A stretch of DNA of 47,163 bases from Anaerolineales bacterium (lineage in GTDB: Bacteria > Chloroflexota > Anaerolineae > Anaerolineales > RBG-16-64-43), in contig JAFGCU010000010.1 of assembly GCA_016932475.1 (NCBI GenBank), positions 1 to 47,163 of the forward strand, read 5' to 3'. The translations under genes and the position numbers were made by a program. This document shows, in pieces, positions 31,380-39,824 of this stretch; position 1 is the stretch's first letter, and each line of letters begins with the position of its first letter. Below the pieces are notes generated by a model, which saw nothing but the letters and a program-made list of their open reading frames with translations, had not been told where the DNA came from and ran no database searches.

Positions 31380-32315
31380 TCAGGGGACAGGGACGAGTTG
31401 AAACCGGGGATCGCGTTCGTACGTCAGCCGCAATCCCTCCGCCAGCGAATACTTCGGGCGATAGCGGAGCAGTTCGCGGGCCAGTGTGAGATCGGCGCAC
31501 ATCCGCGAGAGGCCGCCTTCTTCATAGGGTGTTTTCAGAACCTCGCCCTGTCTGACCAGGCGGATAATTTGCGCCGCGAGCGAGTCGACGGATGTTTCCA
31601 CGCCGCTGCCGACATTGATAATCATCCGGTCCACGCCCGGCGCGGTGGCCGCCGCGGAAAGGCATTCGACGGCGTCGTCGAGATAGACGTAATCCCGAGT
31701 CTGATGGCCGCCATTGTGCACCACCAGCGAACCTCCGCCGGAAGCCTGGCGCAGGAAGCGGGCGACGACGGGTGCGTGCGCGGCGGGCAGCGGCTGGCCC
31801 GGTCCGTAAGCGTTGAACACGCGCAGGATGACCGTTTCAATCTCCCACAGCGCGCCGATCGTCCGCACATAATACTCCGCCGATAATTTTGAAACCGCGT
31901 ACGGGGAGCCCGGATTGGGGGTGGCGCTTTCCTTGACCGGCTGATTTTGCTGCTCGCCGTACACCGCGCCGGAGGAGACGAACACCACCCGGCGCACGCC
32001 CACGTCGCGCATGGCTTCCATCAGGCTGACCGTGCCACCGACGTTGGTGGCGTTGTATTCGCGGGGGTAGAGAATGGATTCCTGGACGGATACGCGCGCA
32101 GCCAGATGGTAGACGCATTCCACATCCTGGAGCAGGGTCCAGAGTTTGGGCCGGTCCTGGACGTCTCCGCGAGTGAAGAGGACGGCCGGATTAAGCCGGG
32201 CGGGATCGCCGGTGGATAAATCATCCAAGCCGCGCACCTGATGCCCGGCTTTCACGAGCGTATTGGCTAAAGCGGATCCCAGAAAACCGGCCGCACCCGT
32301 TACAAGAAAGTTCAC
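31380..32315 (-). CDS. NAD-dependent epimerase/dehydratase (extended SDR)
   Basis: 311 residues from a GTG at 32315 with GGAGA 7 bases before it; the protein begins VNFLVTGAAGFLGSAL, the Rossmann GxxGxxG. The dehydratase/epimerase active site has Tyr-x3-Lys in GSPYAVSKLSAEYY and Ser in VFVSSGAVYGEQ. Other marks are VYHLAARVSVQESI, RVFNAYGPGQP, TRDYVYLDDAVECL. It resembles UDP-glucose/galactose 4-epimerases and related sugar-nucleotide enzymes used for envelope glycans. The exact sugar is not readable. A TATAAT lies about 60 bases upstream on its strand. Confidence 0.93.
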   Translation of the reverse strand: MNFLVTGAAGFLGSALANTLVKAGHQVRGLDDLSTGDPARLNPAVLFTRGDVQDRPKLWTLLQDVECVYHLAARVSVQESILYPREYNATNVGGTVSLMEAMRDVGVRRVVFVSSGAVYGEQQNQPVKESATPNPGSPYAVSKLSAEYYVRTIGALWEIETVILRVFNAYGPGQPLPAAHAPVVARFLRQASGGGSLVVHNGGHQTRDYVYLDDAVECLSAAATAPGVDRMIINVGSGVETSVDSLAAQIIRLVRQGEVLKTPYEEGGLSRMCADLTLARELLRYRPKYSLAEGLRLTYERDPRFQLVPVP

Positions 32316-32375
32316 TATCGTCTCCAGAACAAAAGTGCGGGTTGGAAGATCACTTCCCCGCACTCGCTGATTGGG

Positions 32376-32381
32376 ATTATA
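32376..32381 (-). promoter_or_regulatory. Consensus -10 for the epimerase gene
   Basis: TATAAT on the minus strand lies 61 bases upstream of the GTG start, giving a leader of about 54 bases. No good -35 is seen at the usual distance. Confidence 0.4.
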
Positions 32382-32468
32382 GCATGTGGGGTATGCCTCT
32401 TCCTGACGGTTGCCATACGATAAGGCGACGGCAAAGACCGCGGAATTCGGCTGTATTTCAGTGTTTTT

Positions 32469-33272
32469 CTATTTATGGGGCGCTTTTTCGACCGTACTTC
32501 CGCATTCGGAGCATTGGGGTTTTTTTCGGATCTTAATGGGCGTAAATTCACCCGAGAGCCCATCGAAGGTCATCAAACGCTCATAAAGCGAATCGCCAAT
32601 CTCCAGAATAATCTTCATCGCGGCAAGCGCTTGCAGCGTGCCGATGATCCCCGGGAGCGGTCCGAACACGCCCGTACCGGAGGGGGATCCGGCGGCCCCG
32701 GGATCGGCGGGATCGGAGAAAATGCAGCGAAAGCACGGACCGCGGCGCGCGTCAAAAACACCGACAACCCCCTCGAACCGTTGCGCGCTTCCATACACCA
32801 TCGGCTTACCCTGGCGGACGCAAACCCGGTTGATCACCTTGCGGGCGGCGAGGTTATCGGATCCGTCCACGATAATCTGGTACGGGCGCGCCAGATCATC
32901 GGCGTTGACCGCGTCGAATGTCACGGGATGCATGTCGAGAATGGTTTGGGGATTGATCCCGACCAGCCGGCCGCGCGCGCTTTGCACTTTGGGATGCCCC
33001 ACATCCGGCATCGCATACAGGATCTGACGGTGCAGGTTATCGATGTGGACGGTATCCGGATCGACGATTCCGATCCGGCCGACTCCGGAAGCGGCCAGGT
33101 GGAGCAGGGCCGAGGAGCCGAGACCGCCGGCGCCGACAACGAGCACGCTTGCCGCGCGAAGCCGGGCCTGCCCGGCTTCGCCGACCTCCGGCAGGCGCAG
33201 GTGACGGGCGAAGCGCGAGCGGTCATCGGGGGAAAGCATGGGCGGATCGGGCGGATCGGATAACCGGCTCAC
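32469..33272 (-). CDS. MoeB/ThiF-type sulfur-carrier adenylyltransferase
   Basis: 267 residues. MoeB/ThiF proteins adenylate the C-terminal Gly of a small sulfur carrier (MoaD or ThiS). The ATP-binding VLVVGAGGLGSSALLHLAASGVGRIGIVDPDTVHIDNLHRQILY, VDGSDNLAARKVINRVC and the zinc-binding pairs CFRC and CSEC (near 185 and 255) are all present. There is no C-terminal rhodanese domain. The GTG at 33272 has AAGGTG 4 bases upstream; an ATG at 33239 (MLSPDD) is an alternative. No moaD or thiS is nearby, so whether it serves molybdopterin or thiamine synthesis is open. Confidence 0.93.
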   Translation of the reverse strand: MSRLSDPPDPPMLSPDDRSRFARHLRLPEVGEAGQARLRAASVLVVGAGGLGSSALLHLAASGVGRIGIVDPDTVHIDNLHRQILYAMPDVGHPKVQSARGRLVGINPQTILDMHPVTFDAVNADDLARPYQIIVDGSDNLAARKVINRVCVRQGKPMVYGSAQRFEGVVGVFDARRGPCFRCIFSDPADPGAAGSPSGTGVFGPLPGIIGTLQALAAMKIILEIGDSLYERLMTFDGLSGEFTPIKIRKKPQCSECGSTVEKAPHK

Positions 33273-33317
33273 GGCGCACCTTGTCGGCCAGCGGGATGAA
33301 GAAGATTATACAGGATG

Positions 33318-33375
33318 AGGGGGGAACCCTTTGGAACCCTTAGGGTCGGGGGGAACCTTTCGGAACCCTTAGGGT
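33318..33375. repeat. GGAACCCTTAGGGT repeats, right of the transposase gene
   Basis: Two units of about 30 bases, each GGGGGGAACC then CTTTGG or TTTCGG then AACCCTTAGGGT, stand 64 bases beyond the 3' end of the transposase gene. The core AACCCTTAGGGTT is a near-palindrome. The same units lie on the other side of the gene (34127-34237) and at 43188-43275. Confidence 0.85.
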
Positions 33376-33438
33376 TGCATTAATCATCAAGAATCCGATG
33401 AGTCGAAAACCCGAACTATTGGGATCCAGGAATTGCCG

Positions 33439-34059
33439 TTATATGAAGTCGCCGGCCACCAGAATCCCCAGCATGTGCAAATCGGAGTTTTTTATCGGGG
33501 ATTCCGATCGTCGTCCAATTGGATCAATTGGCGTAATCGGAATGGCGGCTGACGAAACATCATTGTTTCCAGATTGAAGTATATGATGTGAGGAGAACGG
33601 CCAGTCGCGAAAATCTTTTACAAACCCGTGATGCTGCGGATTTTGATGGATATACCGCACCAGGCTGATCGCTTGCTCCGGATGGGATACGGGGATGCGG
33701 CGAAAGGGATGCTGAAAAAGACTTCCCGTCCGATGGTAAGCGAAGTTGATGGACTTGGCATAGGCATTGAGAAAGTTGCCGATCCTCTGACCGGGCGGGA
33801 TCCAAGCGGTTGCTTCCTTTTTTGTCTCGCCGGATGATCCTTCGAGTATCTCGACTTTCTTTTTAATCCTTACGAAAAAGTGAAAATGGTTGCGAAGAAG
33901 ACAATACGCATAAGTATCCGAATATGGAAAGACATGCAGAAGATACAATTCCATAAAATGGTGGTAATCACGCTCTTCCACAAAGATGTTCTCGCGGTTG
34001 TTGCCGCGGGAAAAAATGTGATACCGGATTCCATATTGAACGGCAGTTGGACTGGTCAT
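33439..34059 (-). CDS. REP-associated tyrosine transposase (RAYT, Y1/HUH family)
   Basis: 206 residues from the ATG at 34059 (GGGGAG upstream). The HUH metal motif is in YCLLRNHFHFFVRIKKK (His58, His60). A catalytic Tyr candidate is at 100 or 108 in NAYAKSINFAYHRTGSLFQHPF. The pattern RYHIFSRGNNRENIF near the N-terminus and the C-terminal ISLVRYIHQNPQHHGFV are typical of RAYT (TnpA-REP) proteins, single-copy domesticated relatives of IS200/IS605 transposases that mobilise REP palindromes. Both flanks carry the AACCCTTAGGGT repeats, so these are the probable cognate REPs. The frame is complete and undamaged. AT content is higher than its neighbours, a sign of transfer. Confidence 0.92.
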   Translation of the reverse strand: MTSPTAVQYGIRYHIFSRGNNRENIFVEERDYHHFMELYLLHVFPYSDTYAYCLLRNHFHFFVRIKKKVEILEGSSGETKKEATAWIPPGQRIGNFLNAYAKSINFAYHRTGSLFQHPFRRIPVSHPEQAISLVRYIHQNPQHHGFVKDFRDWPFSSHHILQSGNNDVSSAAIPITPIDPIGRRSESPIKNSDLHMLGILVAGDFI

Positions 34060-34126
34060 ATCTCCCCCTGTAGGAAATGATGTCGGATCAATGATGCTAT
34101 AGATATTGTTTTTTGGCAAGCAACGA

Positions 34127-34237
34127 CGAACCTTTCGGGACCCTTAGGGTCGGGGGAACCTTTCGGAACCCTTTGGAACCCTTCGCAACCCTAAGGGTCG
34201 GGGGAACCCTTTGGAACCTTTCGGAACCCTTAGGGTC
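34127..34237. repeat. GGAACCCTTAGGGT repeat cluster, left of the transposase gene
   Basis: Four to five partial units of GGGGGAACCTTTCGGAACCC type, with centres AACCCTTAGGGTC and, once in the opposite sense, AACCCTAAGGGTC (34188-34200). The cluster begins 68 bases before the start of the transposase gene and ends upstream of cinA. Order and spacing of the units vary, as expected for REP/REPIN-like arrays. Confidence 0.85.
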
Positions 34238-34343
34238 CCTTTTTGATCCCCTTGACGGCCTCCCCGCAACCGATTTCCTTTTTCAATGGTTTTTTATTGT
34301 CTCCGATCACTTTTTCCTCTATACTGGCCTCACGGGTGATTAT

Positions 34344-34829
34344 ATGGAACCATTGGCGGAAATCCGGATTGGGAAGAAAATGGCGCGGTTGGGCTTGACG
34401 GTCGCCGTCGCCGAATCTGTGACCGGCGGGTTGATCGGATCCCGTCTGACCGACGTCGCGGGATCGTCGCTGTACTTCCTCGGAGGCGTGGTCGCCTACT
34501 CGAATGATGCCAAAGTAAAACTGCTGGATGTCCGGCGCGAGACGCTCACCCGGCACGGTGCCGTCAGCGAACCGACGGCGCGGGAGATGGCGGAAGGAGT
34601 CCGCAGGTGCTTCGGCACGGATATCGGCCTGGCGGTTAGCGGCATCGCCGGCCCGGGCGGCGCCACCAAGGATAAGCCGGTCGGTTTGATGTGGCTGGGT
34701 TTGTGCGCCGGGGATGGCACGCGCTCCCGTTCGATACGCCTGTCCGGAAACAGATTGAAGAATAAAATCGAAGCGGCCGAGGAAGTCCTCAGGCTGCTGG
34801 AGGAATACCTGGATTCCCTCACCCCGTGA
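34344..34829 (+). CDS. CinA C-terminal domain protein (nicotinamide-nucleotide amidohydrolase, PncC-type)
   Basis: 161 residues. The domain deamidates nicotinamide mononucleotide to nicotinic acid mononucleotide for pyridine nucleotide salvage. Typical parts are LTVAVAESVTGGLIGSRLTDVAGSSLYFLGGVVAYSNDAKVKLL (catalytic Ser in AESVTGG), THGAVSEPTAREMAEGVR, DIGLAVSGIAGPGGATKDKPVGLMWLGL and a C-terminal NRLKNKIEAAEEVLRLL. ATG 34344 is selected because the upstream frame runs through the repeats. TATACT lies about 20 bases upstream. It stands alone without the CinA N-terminal domain, as many such proteins do. Confidence 0.94.
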   Translation: MEPLAEIRIGKKMARLGLTVAVAESVTGGLIGSRLTDVAGSSLYFLGGVVAYSNDAKVKLLDVRRETLTRHGAVSEPTAREMAEGVRRCFGTDIGLAVSGIAGPGGATKDKPVGLMWLGLCAGDGTRSRSIRLSGNRLKNKIEAAEEVLRLLEEYLDSLTP

Positions 34830-35012
34830 TGGCACCCCTTCCCGGAGAATTTGAGACCGGCGTACTCCAGGAGAGCCCGCCCTCGTTCCGGATCAATCCA
34901 CGCATTTTGGAAAAGTGATTATGATGTGTGGTTATTCCGCACTTTGCGGCGCTGTGCGGAGCGCGGAATAATCGGATGCCGGACCGATCGGCAAATCCAA
35001 GGAGAACTTCAA

Positions 35013-36326
35013 ATGCCCGTTCGCACACTGATCATGGGCGCCGCGGGGCGCGATTTCCATAATTTCAATGTTTTCTTCCGCGACAACCCGGATTACGAAG
35101 TGGTGGCGTTCACCGCCACCCAGATCCCCGATATTGACAATCGCGCGTACCCGGCATGCCTGGCGGGGAAGCTGTATCCGGAGGGAATCCCGATCCGCGC
35201 CGAGAGTGAACTCCTGGATTTGATTCGCGACCGGCGGGTGGATCAGGTCATCTTCGCCTACAGCGACGTGCCGCACGAGTACGTCATGCACAAAGCCTCG
35301 ATGGTGCTGGCCGCCGGCGCCGACTTCCGCCTGATGGGGGAAAAATCGACCCAGGTCAAATCCCGCAAGCCGGTGGTGTCGGTGTGCGCGGTGCGGACCG
35401 GAGCCGGAAAAAGCCAGACCACCCGGCGGGTGTCGCTCATCCTGCGCGGGATGGGGTTCAAGGTGGCGGCGATCCGCCACCCGATGCCCTACGGCGACCT
35501 GGCGAAACAGGCGGTGCAGCGCTTCGCCGATTATTCCGACCTCGATACGCACGAGTGCACGATCGAGGAGCGCGAGGAGTATGAACCGCATATCGACAAC
35601 GGTGTGATCGTGTTTGCCGGCGTGGATTACGAGAAGATCCTCCGTCAGGCGGAGCAGGAGGTGGACATCGTTCTGTGGGACGGCGGAAACAATGATTTTT
35701 CTTTTTACGTGTCCGACCTCAAGATCGTGGTGGCGGATCCGCACCGCCCCGGACACGAATCCCGCTACCACCCCGGTGAAACCAACATCCGGGGTGCGGA
35801 CGTGGTCGTGGTAAACAAAGTGGATACCGCCGACCCGCAGGCAGTGGCGAAGGTGATCGAAAACGTGCACGCCCTGAACCCCGCCGCGACCGTCCTCCAG
35901 GCCGCCTCCCCGCTGATTGTCGAGAAACCGGAATTGATTAAAGGCAAGCGGGTATTGGTGATCGAAGACGGCCCGACCCTCACCCACGGGGAGATGGCCT
36001 ATGGCGCCGGATTTGTCGCCGCCGAGCGCTTCGGAGCGTCCCTGATCGTGGATCCGAGGCCGTTCGCGGTGGGATCCATCCAAGCCACGTTCGAGAAGTA
36101 TCCGAAGACCGGCCCCATCCTTCCGGCGATGGGATACGGCGAGGCGCAAATGCGGGATCTCGAAGCGACGATCGAGAAGGCGGATGTGGATATGGTGATC
36201 GTCGCCACGCCGATCGATCTGACGCGCGTGCTCTCTATCCGCAGGCCTTTCCAGCGCGTCCGTTACGAACTTGAGGAGATCGGGAAACCTACGCTGGAGG
36301 ATATTCTACAATCCAAATTCGGATAG
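35013..36326 (+). CDS. COG2403-type GTPase (cyclic 2,3-diphosphoglycerate synthetase-like)
   Basis: 437 residues from ATG 35013 with AAGGAGA 7 bases before it. An N-terminal Rossmann-like part (RTLIMGAAGRDFHNFNVFFRD, DQVIFAYSDVPHEYVM) is followed by a P-loop domain: AVRTGAGKSQTTRRVSLIL (Lys133), WDGGNNDF, and DVVVVNKVDTAD, an NKxD-type guanine motif. The C-terminus has VVIVATPIDLTRVLSIRRPFQRVRYELEEI. This order matches COG2403 proteins, of which archaeal cyclic 2,3-diphosphoglycerate synthetase is the characterised member; bacterial members are of unknown role. A promiscuous annotation as cDPGS should not be taken as proof of that reaction. Confidence 0.8.
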   Translation: MPVRTLIMGAAGRDFHNFNVFFRDNPDYEVVAFTATQIPDIDNRAYPACLAGKLYPEGIPIRAESELLDLIRDRRVDQVIFAYSDVPHEYVMHKASMVLAAGADFRLMGEKSTQVKSRKPVVSVCAVRTGAGKSQTTRRVSLILRGMGFKVAAIRHPMPYGDLAKQAVQRFADYSDLDTHECTIEEREEYEPHIDNGVIVFAGVDYEKILRQAEQEVDIVLWDGGNNDFSFYVSDLKIVVADPHRPGHESRYHPGETNIRGADVVVVNKVDTADPQAVAKVIENVHALNPAATVLQAASPLIVEKPELIKGKRVLVIEDGPTLTHGEMAYGAGFVAAERFGASLIVDPRPFAVGSIQATFEKYPKTGPILPAMGYGEAQMRDLEATIEKADVDMVIVATPIDLTRVLSIRRPFQRVRYELEEIGKPTLEDILQSKFG

Positions 36327-36346
36327 GCATGCCGGCTGGGGAAAAT

Positions 36347-36379
36347 AAAAAACCGGCCGCGGATGCAGGCCGGTTTTTT
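36347..36379. terminator. Bidirectional intrinsic terminator
   Basis: AAAAAACCGGCC (36347-36358) and GGCCGGTTTTTT (36368-36379) form a perfect stem with a 9-base loop. It has an A-run on one side and a T-run on the other, so it can stop transcription in both directions between the convergent GTPase and glyA-gcvT genes. Confidence 0.9.
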
Positions 36380-36395
36380 ATTACGGGGACGGCAA

Positions 36396-39300
36396 TTACT
36401 TCTTTTTCGGGAACCGGCTGAGCACGGTCGCCGGCTCTTTGTCCGCTTCGCCGCCTTCCGATCCGCCCAGTTGCACGAGAATCTTTTTTCCTTCCACGGT
36501 GAAGGCATTCTCCAGATACGCCTGCCCAAGCAGGAAGCGTTCGCTGTCGATCGCGCAGGAGGTGACAATGCCGATGGCGCGGCCGGTCTCGTCCGTCACG
36601 GCGTCGCCCGGGTGCGCCATGCGCACGCCCTTGCGGTTGAACCGGAATCGCGTCACTTCGCTCTGGCGCGAGCGTTCCTGCTCGAGGAACGCCTTGCGTC
36701 CGATGAACCACGGCTTGTGCGGCTTTACGTAGGATTCGAATCCGCCGTCGCCCACGCCCAGGTTCCTGGGTCCCGCGAACTCGTGACCGTAGAGCGGCAG
36801 GCCGGCTTCGGTCCGCAGGCTGTCGCGCGCGCCGAGGCCCACGGGTTTCAATCCCAAAGGCTCCCCCGCTTTCATCAGCGCCTTCCATAGGTCCGCCGCG
36901 CGGTCCGGATGGACGAATAATTCGTACGCGACGGATTCTCCGGTATACCCGGTGCGCGCCACGACCAGGTCGAAACCCCCCAGGCGGGCGTCGCACAGTC
37001 CGGTGCGCGCCAGGCGGGTGATTTTTTCCTGTATGGCCGCATCGGCGCCGAGGGCAAGCAGGATCTCGCGCGCTTTCGGTCCCTGCAGCGCGATGTCGAC
37101 CCGCCGATCGGCGCCGCTGGCGCGGTCGCGCAGATTCCGCAGAACCACCCCGCCGCGCCCGGGCGCTTTGGCGCCGGGCCTTTCCCGGTCGACGCAGACC
37201 TTTCCTTCGCGGACGGCGTTGACCCACGCCCAGTCCTTGTCGTCGTTGGAGGCGTTCACCACGATCAGGTAATTATCCGCGCTGCGGCGGTAGATCATGA
37301 GATCATCGATGACCTTTCCGTCGGGATCCAGAAGGTGGGTATACAGGGATTCTCCCGGCGCCAGCGCGGCGACCTCGTTGGCGCACACCGCATCGAGGAA
37401 GGCGCAGGCATCCGGACCGCTCGCATCCCATACGCCCATGTGCGCCACGTCGAACAAGCCGGCCGTGTTCCGCACCGCCAGATGCTCATCCATCACGCTC
37501 GAATACCAGACCGGCATATCCCAGCCTGCGAACGGGACCATCTTCGCGCCGAGCGCTTGATGCGTTTCGTGCAGCGGGGTGAGCCGCAGCGGCGGTTCCG
37601 CCGGTTCCTTCCAGGAGAAGTCGGGGAGTGGCGCGCCAATTTCTGCCTGGAAGGGCGGGATGAAGTACGGACGGGTGGCGTCGGCTGAAGAGGCGGGGGC
37701 TTTGGGCATTGCCGCGGCCCCGCCCCGGAGTTCGATCTTCACCGGCCCGGGCAGCTTGCGCTTCAGGTCTTCATCAAAGCGGACGTATCCGTCCGACAGG
37801 GCGCGCAGCCAGGCCAGGGCGAGCGGGGCGCGGGTGGAGGGAACCGTCAGAACGAATCCATCCTTGTCGCGTTCGAGCGACGCCTCGGTCACGCCGCCAT
37901 GCAGCGGCAATTGGGTGGATTGCGCTTTGCCGGCTTTGAGGGAATACACGTCGTTGGTCGTCGCCCAGTACAAAAATGCCTGCGCGGATTCTCCGCTGAC
38001 GGCGATGCGCGAAAATTTCTTCTTCGACGCCGGATCGTCCCGGTAATAAAAGTGCGGATATCCGTGCTTGTCGGCATTAAAATCGATCCCGGCTTTTTCG
38101 GCAAGGACCCGCACGCGGATGCGGGCATCTTCCATGGCGTCGAAATCGATCCGCGCCCGCAGCAACGACCCCTTCTTGCCGCTGTAGGAAAATGGATGAC
38201 AGGCCGTGAGCACCTGGGCGATTACCGCCGCCAGTTTGTCCATCTCCGGTTCGCCCAAGCCCCGCTGCGTCACCCACGGCGTGCCCATGCGGATCCCGGT
38301 GGGTTTGCCGGCCGAAGGATCTCCGGGGATGGTGTTGCGGTTCAGCACGATCCCGGCCAGGTCGAGGACGCGCGCGGCGATGTCGCCCGAAAGGGGCGTG
38401 CCATCCGGCGCGCGGACGCTCTTGCAATCCACGTTCAGGAGGTGGGTGTCGGTTCCGCCGTAGGCGATTTTCAATCCCCGCGCCGCCAGCGAATCCGAGA
38501 GCCGTTTGGCGTTCCGGACGGTCTGATGTTGCAGTTTGCGGAATTTCTCCGTGCGCGCGAGTTGGAACGCCACCGCCAGCGCGGCGAAGACGTTGACGTG
38601 CGGGCCGCCCTGTTCGCCGGGGAAGACTCCGCGGTCGATCTTGCGCGAAAGAACCGGATCGGTGGTGAGGATGCAGGCGCCGCGCGGGCCGCACAGGGTT
38701 TTGTGCGTGGTGAAGGTGATGACGTGCGCGTGTCCGAGGGGCGAGGGGTACACGCCGCCCGCCACCAGGCCGGCGACGTGAGCTATGTCGGCCAGAAGGT
38801 ATGCGCCGACCGAATCGGCGATCTGCCGGAAGCGTTTCCAATCCGCCGCCCACGGGTAGGAGGTGTAGCCGGCGATGATCATCTTCGGCTTGTGCTCGCG
38901 CGCCAGCGCCTCGATCGCCGCGTAATCGAGTTTTTCGGTGGCGGGGTCGATCGTGTAGCCGATGATCTTGTACCAGCGGCCGGAACGGTTGGCCGGGGAT
39001 CCGTGGGTCAGGTGGCCGCCGTGCAGGAGATTGAGCCCCATGACCGTGTCGCCGGGTGTGACGAGCGCGTCGTACACGGCGGTGTTGGCCGGCGCGCCGG
39101 AAAGCGGCTGCACGTTGGCGTAAATCTCATCGGCCGGTATTTCGGCGGTGGCGAACGCCTCGGCGCAGCGGCGCCGGGCGAGCGCTTCGATGACGTTGGC
39201 GTATTCCGTGCCCTTGTAGTAGCGCGGATCGGAGTAACGCCGGAAATGGCCCAGGCGCGCGGGGTAGTCGAGGATTTCCGCCTCGCTCATCCGGCGGGTG

Positions 39301-39494
39301 TCTTCGTCCGGATATCCTTCGGCATAAATGTTCTGCAACCGGCTGCCGAGCGCCTCCAGCACGGCCCGCGGGGCGGTGCTGGAGGACGGGATCAGGATCA
39401 GTTTCCGGTACTGCCGCTCGGAATCGAGACGGATTAATTCCTCGACGTCCGGATCGATTTTGGCAAGCGTGCCGCGCACGAGGAAATCGCCCAT
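36396..39494 (-). CDS. Fused serine hydroxymethyltransferase and GcvT-like aminomethyltransferase
   Basis: 1032 residues. The N-terminal part (about 1-490) is serine hydroxymethyltransferase: YAEGYPDEDTRRMSEAE, LNLLHGGHLTHGS, DIAHVAGLVAGG, the PLP lysine in FTTHKTLCGPRGA (Lys265) and TIPGDPSAGKPTGIRMGTPWVTQRGL. A connecting region (about 490-650) has no known fold that I can name. The C-terminal part (about 655-1025) is GcvT-like: TPLHETHQALGAKMVPFAGWDMPVWY, GLFDVAHMG, VARTGYTGESVAYELFV, GLGARDSLRTEAGLPLYGHE. Both act on tetrahydrofolate one-carbon units, so the fusion could channel methylene-THF between glycine cleavage and serine synthesis. No gcvH or gcvP lies in the window. The fusion is known, as far as I recall, in Anaerolineae. 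Confidence 0.94.
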   Translation of the reverse strand: MGDFLVRGTLAKIDPDVEELIRLDSERQYRKLILIPSSSTAPRAVLEALGSRLQNIYAEGYPDEDTRRMSEAEILDYPARLGHFRRYSDPRYYKGTEYANVIEALARRRCAEAFATAEIPADEIYANVQPLSGAPANTAVYDALVTPGDTVMGLNLLHGGHLTHGSPANRSGRWYKIIGYTIDPATEKLDYAAIEALAREHKPKMIIAGYTSYPWAADWKRFRQIADSVGAYLLADIAHVAGLVAGGVYPSPLGHAHVITFTTHKTLCGPRGACILTTDPVLSRKIDRGVFPGEQGGPHVNVFAALAVAFQLARTEKFRKLQHQTVRNAKRLSDSLAARGLKIAYGGTDTHLLNVDCKSVRAPDGTPLSGDIAARVLDLAGIVLNRNTIPGDPSAGKPTGIRMGTPWVTQRGLGEPEMDKLAAVIAQVLTACHPFSYSGKKGSLLRARIDFDAMEDARIRVRVLAEKAGIDFNADKHGYPHFYYRDDPASKKKFSRIAVSGESAQAFLYWATTNDVYSLKAGKAQSTQLPLHGGVTEASLERDKDGFVLTVPSTRAPLALAWLRALSDGYVRFDEDLKRKLPGPVKIELRGGAAAMPKAPASSADATRPYFIPPFQAEIGAPLPDFSWKEPAEPPLRLTPLHETHQALGAKMVPFAGWDMPVWYSSVMDEHLAVRNTAGLFDVAHMGVWDASGPDACAFLDAVCANEVAALAPGESLYTHLLDPDGKVIDDLMIYRRSADNYLIVVNASNDDKDWAWVNAVREGKVCVDRERPGAKAPGRGGVVLRNLRDRASGADRRVDIALQGPKAREILLALGADAAIQEKITRLARTGLCDARLGGFDLVVARTGYTGESVAYELFVHPDRAADLWKALMKAGEPLGLKPVGLGARDSLRTEAGLPLYGHEFAGPRNLGVGDGGFESYVKPHKPWFIGRKAFLEQERSRQSEVTRFRFNRKGVRMAHPGDAVTDETGRAIGIVTSCAIDSERFLLGQAYLENAFTVEGKKILVQLGGSEGGEADKEPATVLSRFPKKK

Positions 39495-39627
39495 GGGTTG
39501 CTCCTGTATTTTTGGATGTGCCGGTTGCGGAGAGGAGGGGAAGCCGCGCGATCGGCCGGAGCGCTCCGGTTTGGGGACCGGCTGCTCCGGTGGGCAGGCT
39601 CCAACCGCCCGCGGTCGGACCGGGTAG

Positions 39628-39701
39628 TGGGCGAAACAGGGTTCGAACCTGCGACCTCATCTGTGTAAGAGATGCGCTCTAACCAGCTGAGCTATTCGCC
39701 C
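39628..39701 (-). tRNA. tRNA-Val (anticodon TAC)
   Basis: On the minus strand the 74-base sequence folds as a standard cloverleaf: acceptor GGGCGAA pairing with TTCGCCC, D arm GCTC...GAGC, anticodon stem CATCT/AGATG around loop CTTACAC (anticodon TAC), and T arm with GTTCGAACC. The discriminator base is A and no CCA is encoded. It lies 130 bases upstream of the glyA-gcvT start on the same strand. Confidence 0.96.
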
Positions 39702-39728
39702 GCCGGGGATATTATACCAGCGGAGCCT

Positions 39729-39763
39729 GTCATTCCGAGGGGTCTTTAGACCCCGAGAAATCG
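39729..39763. repeat. 35-base repeat, left copy flanking the GIY-YIG gene
   Basis: GTCATTCCGAGGGGTCTTTA then GACCCCGAGAAATCG. The middle GGGGTC-N4-GACCCC is a perfect hairpin. The copy at 40189-40223 matches it at 33 of 35 positions in the same orientation. Confidence 0.85.
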
Positions 39764-39824
39764 AAGACTTTTTAATTGTATTAGAATTAATTGTGGAATT
39801 AACCTGTCTCCAAGGGGGAATCTC

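Noticed and set aside
33318-34237. Telomere-like TTAGGG sequence
   Set aside because: The TTAGGG word is part of a longer AACCCTTAGGGT palindromic unit beside a RAYT gene; it is not a head-to-tail hexamer repeat and the surroundings are ordinary chromosome.
34113-34343. N-terminal extension of the CinA-type protein
   Set aside because: The frame is open only across AACCCTTAGGGT repeats; the conserved domain begins right at ATG 34344.
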